Positions 60,179 to 64,000 of a stretch of 64,000 nucleotides of DNA are shown here, one piece after another. The position numbers were made by a program, and so were the translations under genes. Numbering within the stretch: position 1 is the stretch's first letter; every line of letters begins with the position of its first letter. Source of the stretch: Vasconcelosia minhoensis LEGE 07310. Its GTDB lineage: Bacteria; Cyanobacteriota; Cyanobacteriia; Phormidesmidales; Phormidesmidaceae. The notes under the pieces were generated by a model. It worked only from the letters and a program-made list of their open reading frames with translations, was not told the DNA's origin and searched no databases. The DNA is taken from NCBI RefSeq assembly GCF_015207255.1, contig NZ_JADEXG010000023.1:1-64000 (forward strand). Direction: 5' to 3'.

Positions 60179-60988
60179 ATGAAGTCATATCTGGCCGCCG
60201 CCCTGCAGATGACCAGTCTGCCCGACCTGGCGAAGAACCTGGCCCAGGCTGAAGAGCTGATTGACCTGGCGGTACGACGTGGGGCAAAGCTGGTCACGCT
60301 GCCCGAAAATTTTTCTTTCTTGGGCGATGAAACGGCTAAATATGAGCAGGCTGCGGACATTTGCACCGCCAGCGAAAAGTTTTTAAAGACCATGGCCCAG
60401 CGCTACCAGATCACCCTGCTGGGCGGTGGCTATCCGGTGCCTGCCGACGCCGGGCGAGTCTACAACACGGCCCTACTGGTCGATGCCAGCGGCGACGTGC
60501 TGATGCGCTACGAAAAAGTTCACCTATTCGACGTCAACCTGCCCGACGGCAACTTCTATCAGGAGTCGAAAACCGTCACTTCTGGGCAGCAGCTGCCCGA
60601 CGTCTATCCTGATAAAGCGCTGGGCTACCTGGGCCTGTCCGTTTGCTACGACGTGCGGTTTCCCGAGCTCTACCGTCACCTGTCCCACAGCGGCGCGGAA
60701 GTTTTGATGGTGCCCGCTGCCTTTACGGCGTTTACCGGCAAAGACCACTGGCAGGTCCTGCTCCAGGCGCGGGCGATCGAAAACACCTGCTACGTGATTG
60801 CACCTGCCCAAACCGGATTTCACAACGCCCGTCGGCAGTCCCATGGCCATGCGCTAGTAATCGATCCCTGGGGGGTGATCCTGGCCGATGCGGGCAGCGC
60901 GGTGGGGATGGCGATCGCGGAAGTCAACCCGGCTCGTCTAGCCCAGGTACGGCGGCAGATGCCCGCTTTAGAACACCGCGTCTTCTAG
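60179..60988 (+). CDS. Carbon-nitrogen hydrolase (Nit1/omega-amidase-like nitrilase)
   Basis: The 269-residue nitrilase-superfamily enzyme has the catalytic Glu43 (TLPENFSFLG), Lys113 (YEKVHLFDVNLP) and Cys156 (SVCYDVRFPELYRHL). The KVHLFDV motif is typical of the Nit1 branch, which hydrolyses deaminated glutathione (dGSH amidase), more than of ramA-type amidases. It is cytosolic and usually a dimer or tetramer. The length is right. It follows the SGNH hydrolase by about 90 bases on the same strand. Confidence 0.9.
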   Translation: MKSYLAAALQMTSLPDLAKNLAQAEELIDLAVRRGAKLVTLPENFSFLGDETAKYEQAADICTASEKFLKTMAQRYQITLLGGGYPVPADAGRVYNTALLVDASGDVLMRYEKVHLFDVNLPDGNFYQESKTVTSGQQLPDVYPDKALGYLGLSVCYDVRFPELYRHLSHSGAEVLMVPAAFTAFTGKDHWQVLLQARAIENTCYVIAPAQTGFHNARRQSHGHALVIDPWGVILADAGSAVGMAIAEVNPARLAQVRRQMPALEHRVF

Positions 60989-61115
60989 AGCAATCGGGTA
61001 TTTTCAGCGAGATCTCCGCATATTTTCTGACTATTCGCCCCTCGTATTCACCTAGATGAGCATCCAGATGCTAAGAACTCAGGTAAATTGAATGGGATGA
61101 GTTTCTGCGGACTGG

Positions 61116-62597
61116 ATGATCGATATAAGCAGCTGTTCGAGTTTGATGAACTACGGGAGCGGATATTTAAGCCCTATCCACCCGGTCTGGCCAACGCTAC
61201 TGGCCGAAGTCGATGAGGCAGAGGCCGGCCCCCTGATTTTAGCGAGCGTTCTGCTCAGCCTGATTACCGTCTACATCGCGGCAAAAGTAGGGGGTGAGGT
61301 TTGCGCCCGAATCAACCTGCCGTCGGTTTTAGGTGAGCTAGTCGGCGGCGTGATAGTCGGCGTATCGGCGCTGCACCTGATCGTTTTTCCAGAGGGTGGA
61401 GAAATTGGCTCGACCCTGATGAACTTCATTCAGATGGTCGGCGGGCTCGATGGTGAAGGTGTTAGAACCGTATTTCAGGGTGAGAGCGAGGCGATTTCCG
61501 TGTTAGCCGAGCTGGGCGTGATTATTCTGCTGTTTGAAATCGGCCTGGAGTCAGACCTGGAAGAGCTGATTCGAGTTGGGCCGCAGGCTGCAATCGTTGC
61601 CATTGTTGGGGTTGTGGTCCCCTTTGCGGCCGGTACTGCAGGGCTAATCGCGCTATTTGGCATTGGCACCATCCCAGCCGTGTTCGCTGGAGCCGCCCTG
61701 ACCGCGACCAGTATCGGGATTACGGCAAAGGTTCTGGCCGAACTTCAGCGACTGAGCTCTAAAGAAGGACAAATTATCATTGGCGCTGCTGTCCTCGATG
61801 ATGTCCTGGGCATTATCGTCCTAGCAGTGGTCGCGAGCTTAGCCAAAACGGGTGAAATTGAAATTACCAACGTCGCTTTCCTAATCGGTGGCGCGGCAGT
61901 CTTTCTAATCGGCTCCATCTTTTTGGGGCGTCTGCTCAGCCCGGTTTTTGTCACCCTGGTTGACCAGCAAAAGACCCGAGGCGACCTGATCATCACCTCG
62001 CTGGTGTTTGCCTTTAGCCTGGCCTTTATTGCGGCGGCGATTCAGCTAGAAGCAATTTTAGGGGCCTTTGCGGCGGGTTTAATTCTGGCTGAAACATCCA
62101 AGCGCAAAGAGTTGGAAGAAGTCATTACCCCAGTAGCCGATATTCTGGTGCCGGTGTTCTTCGTCACCGTGGGGGCCCGGACGGATATTAGCGTATTAAA
62201 TCCACTCGACCCGGCCAATCGGGAAGGGCTAATTATCGCTACTTTCCTGGTTGTCATCGCTATTATCGGCAAAACCATTACCGGCTTTGTCATATTTGGC
62301 CAGCCTGACGTGAATCGGCTGGCGATCGGCTTTGGAATGATTCCCCGGGGCGAGGTGGGGCTGGTGTTTGCGGGGGTGGGTTCGGCTAGCGGCGTGCTCT
62401 CCGAGTCACTCGACGCGGCCATTATCGTCATGGTGATTATTACGACCTTCATCGCCCCGCCGCTGCTGCGGATGGTGTTCAAAGATCCGGTTGATGGCGA
62501 TGGCCAGCTGGAGTCCGCCAAACAGCCTATGGTGGACTCCAGCAGCCAGGCTGACCTGTCCGTTGCTCAGACGTCGGAAGCACCAGAAGGCACTTGA
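61116..62597 (+). CDS. CPA2 family cation:proton antiporter (NhaS3-like)
   Basis: The 493-residue membrane protein has about 12-13 helices with the CPA2 core: INLPSVLGELVGGVIVGVSAL, LGVIILLFEIGLESDLEELI, ITAKVLAELQRLSSKEGQIIIGAAVLDDVLGIIVLAV (the paired acids in VLDDVLG) and GMIPRGEVGLVFAGVGSASG. This resembles Synechocystis NhaS3, a thylakoid Na+/H+ antiporter. There is no RCK domain at the C-terminus, which ends in a short polar tail. ATG 61116 or 61146 may start it. A terminator hairpin and a 12-base tandem repeat follow. Confidence 0.88.
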   Translation: MIDISSCSSLMNYGSGYLSPIHPVWPTLLAEVDEAEAGPLILASVLLSLITVYIAAKVGGEVCARINLPSVLGELVGGVIVGVSALHLIVFPEGGEIGSTLMNFIQMVGGLDGEGVRTVFQGESEAISVLAELGVIILLFEIGLESDLEELIRVGPQAAIVAIVGVVVPFAAGTAGLIALFGIGTIPAVFAGAALTATSIGITAKVLAELQRLSSKEGQIIIGAAVLDDVLGIIVLAVVASLAKTGEIEITNVAFLIGGAAVFLIGSIFLGRLLSPVFVTLVDQQKTRGDLIITSLVFAFSLAFIAAAIQLEAILGAFAAGLILAETSKRKELEEVITPVADILVPVFFVTVGARTDISVLNPLDPANREGLIIATFLVVIAIIGKTITGFVIFGQPDVNRLAIGFGMIPRGEVGLVFAGVGSASGVLSESLDAAIIVMVIITTFIAPPLLRMVFKDPVDGDGQLESAKQPMVDSSSQADLSVAQTSEAPEGT

Positions 62598-62604
62598 GAG
62601 ACAG

Positions 62605-62628
62605 TTTGAGCCATACTTTGAGCCATAC
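62605..62628. repeat. Tandem repeat TTTGAGCCATAC x2
   Basis: Two adjacent exact 12-base copies start eight bases after the antiporter stop codon. Confidence 0.8.
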
Positions 62629-62661
62629 TTTAACTGTCATAGCTAGAACCTAAAGGCCTAG

Positions 62662-62699
62662 GCCCCGCTGGACTGTTGCAGAGAGCAGTCAAGCGGGGC
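62662..62699 (+). terminator. Hairpin terminator downstream of the antiporter gene
   Basis: GCCCCGCT at 62662-62669 and AGCGGGGC at 62692-62699 pair perfectly, extended by GACTG/CAGTC inside. Only a weak T run follows (ATTCT). Confidence 0.6.
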
Positions 62700-62858
62700 A
62701 TTCTAATGCTGTCAGAAGCGCTAATTTTAGACTTTCAGCTAAAAATCATTTCAATTGACAGACTTCTGATTAAAAGGGCCGATTTGTAGACGGCAAAACG
62801 CCCAAATGCGACTAAACTCTAGAAAACATCACGCCTACATTCATAAGCATAAATACCT

Positions 62859-63719
62859 ATGACCTTTACTTTGGGCAAAGCGCTGTATTCAGCTGGCAAA
62901 ATCGGAGTTTTCGACAGCGGTGTGGGAGGGCTGACGGTCCTCCGAGAAATTTCGCGGCAGCTCCCTCAGGAGGCAATTTTATACTTTGGCGATACCGCCC
63001 GCTTACCCTATGGAAACCGCTCTCAGGCCGAGATTCTACGCTACGTGCGCGAGATTATCGGCTGGATGATGCAGCTCGAAGTCAAGATGGTGATCATGGC
63101 CTGCAACACCAGCTCGGCCCTAGCGTTAGAAGCGGTACAGTCTGAATTCCCCATTCCCATTCTGGGCATTATCCTGCCGGGCGCTCGGGCCGCCGTCCGC
63201 TGCGGCCGCCGGATTGGCGTAATCTCGACGGTGGCAACGGCAGCGAGCAACGCCTATCGCCAGGCCGTGCTAGAAGCCGACCAAAAGGCTCAGGTCTGGC
63301 AGGTCGGCTGCCCAGAATTTGTGCCGCTGATTGAGAGCGATCGCGTTTTTGACCCCTACACTCGCCAGGTGGCGCAGCGATATCTGGCACCGCTGCTGCG
63401 ATCTCAGATTGATACGCTGGTCTATGGCTGCACTCACTATCCACACCTGGCCCCCGTGCTCAAGCAGCTTTTGCCCGCCGCCGTCACTCTGATTGACCCG
63501 GCCCAGCACCTGGTCACCGCCGCCGCTCAGGAACTAGACGTGCTGGGGCTGAACAATACCGGCCTGGTGCAGCCCACCGAATTTTACGTCAGCGGCAGCC
63601 CGCTTCAGTTTGCCCAGCTTTCACAGCAGTGGCTGGGCTACGAGCCGGTGGTGCAGCAGGTGTCCTTGGCCCAGCTAGAAGCTGCCAGCCCTGTGCCGCT
63701 GCGCTCAGTCGAAGGATAG
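62859..63719 (+). CDS. murI: Glutamate racemase
   Basis: The 286-residue enzyme supplies D-glutamate for peptidoglycan. Motifs are IGVFDSGVGGLTVLREI near the start, YFGDTARLPYGNRS, the first catalytic cysteine Cys82 in MACNTSSALAL and the second, Cys191, in VYGCTHYPHL. It is cytosolic. ATG 62859 is eight codons before the conserved core. The family length is normal. A 14-base perfect-stem hairpin follows the stop. Confidence 0.96.
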   Translation: MTFTLGKALYSAGKIGVFDSGVGGLTVLREISRQLPQEAILYFGDTARLPYGNRSQAEILRYVREIIGWMMQLEVKMVIMACNTSSALALEAVQSEFPIPILGIILPGARAAVRCGRRIGVISTVATAASNAYRQAVLEADQKAQVWQVGCPEFVPLIESDRVFDPYTRQVAQRYLAPLLRSQIDTLVYGCTHYPHLAPVLKQLLPAAVTLIDPAQHLVTAAAQELDVLGLNNTGLVQPTEFYVSGSPLQFAQLSQQWLGYEPVVQQVSLAQLEAASPVPLRSVEG

Positions 63720-63723
63720 TAGG

Positions 63724-63755
63724 AAGAACCCCCGTGGTGACCCACGGGGGTTCTT
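63724..63755 (+). terminator. Strong hairpin downstream of murI
   Basis: AAGAACCCCCGTGG and CCACGGGGGTTCTT form a perfect 14-base stem with a TGAC loop. There is no long T run, but the stem is symmetrical and may serve both strands. Confidence 0.75.
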
Positions 63756-63798
63756 CGCATAGTCACTGTAGCTAGTCGCTGTGGCTACGGGCTAGAGA

Positions 63799-63996
63799 CT
63801 ATGGGTTACGACGCTGTCCGGCCCGACTAGCTAACCGCATCACCGTATGAATGATGAGCAGGTAGCAAACGGCCAGCAGCATGATGGAGAGCGAGCTAGA
63901 AATATGGATCATGGGACTGATGGGCTGAGCGTAGACGATGGTGATAAAGCGCTCTAAGATCATCCATCCTGATGAGTCATCGGATTGCTGACTCAA
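63799..63996 (-). CDS. Small hypothetical membrane protein
   Basis: A 65-codon leftward frame near the window edge encodes one hydrophobic helix (SSLSIMLLAVCYLLIIHTVM) and a basic end (RLASRAGQRRNP). The start at 63996 is TTG and an internal ATG (MILERF) also exists. The gene may extend past the window. The composition looks like a real small membrane protein, but I recognise no family. It converges with murI across the hairpin. Confidence 0.4.
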   Translation of the reverse strand: MSQQSDDSSGWMILERFITIVYAQPISPMIHISSSLSIMLLAVCYLLIIHTVMRLASRAGQRRNP

Positions 63997-64000
63997 TAGC

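Overview
The window comes from a cyanobacterial chromosome, most like a filamentous or Leptolyngbya-type lineage. The evidence is the very frequent HIP1 palindrome (GCGATCGC), a helical carotenoid protein, cyanophycinase, the cyanobacterial arginine dihydrolase/ornithine cyclodeaminase fusion, a group 2 sigma factor, a probable photosystem II small protein, a cyanobacterial-type tmRNA tag and a CHASE2/FecR sensory pair. No species is claimed. All calls were made by reading the sequence, and no database search was possible.

Layout. Bases 1-5,800 are an eroding accessory region: the tail of a transposase, a 13-repeat WD40 pseudogene, an acetyltransferase and a DUF433/DUF5615 toxin-antitoxin pair truncated into each other, a DUF4336 protein, and an HxlR regulator divergent from an NAD-dependent epimerase. 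Bases 5,800-9,200 hold a MocR regulator divergent from an acetyltransferase, transglutaminase and PNPOx-like operon with a visible operator. Bases 9,300-16,700 carry AgrE (arginine catabolism), a FecR protein overlapping a CHASE2 hybrid kinase, and an M42 aminopeptidase. Bases 16,700-20,670 are again mosaic: a GDSL/PEP-CTERM deletion remnant, a REP-associated transposase with hairpins inside its own gene, and ParA and XisI remnants. DUF29 and an HI0933-type flavoprotein in that stretch look intact.

From 20,670 to about 53,900 the content is mainly housekeeping and sensory: TylF-type methyltransferase, ABC exporter, fasciclin protein, MobA-like nucleotidyltransferase with UraH, a GT-C glycosyltransferase, a PAS kinase, a BrnT/BrnA pair with a nonsense mutation in the toxin, trpS, a methylenetetrahydrofolate reductase, rhomboid, pentapeptide protein, cyanophycinase, sigma factor, Trk-type K+ uptake, HCP, topoisomerase IB, L32, a STAS protein, hemF, Mrp, RodA, a duplicated CobO, a phytase-like lipoprotein, a cNMP-binding membrane protein and an SDR. 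From 53,900 to 64,000 there is a gene-poor stretch, then tmRNA (ssrA), an unusual repeat protein, rplU-rpmA with an operator-like palindrome inside the promoter, alpha-amylase, an SGNH hydrolase, a nitrilase, a NhaS3-like antiporter and murI.

Functional links. Cyanophycinase releases beta-Asp-Arg and AgrE consumes arginine, so two steps of stored-nitrogen use are present but unlinked. The MobA-like protein beside UraH fits molybdenum-dependent purine breakdown. HCP, the SDR, the sigma factor and K+ transport suggest stress acclimation. I found no convincing new defence or mobile system. The best candidates for something undescribed are the MocR-controlled three-gene operon, a possible small RNA near 55,680, the promoter-embedded operator of rplU-rpmA, and the recurrent short tandem duplications in spacers.
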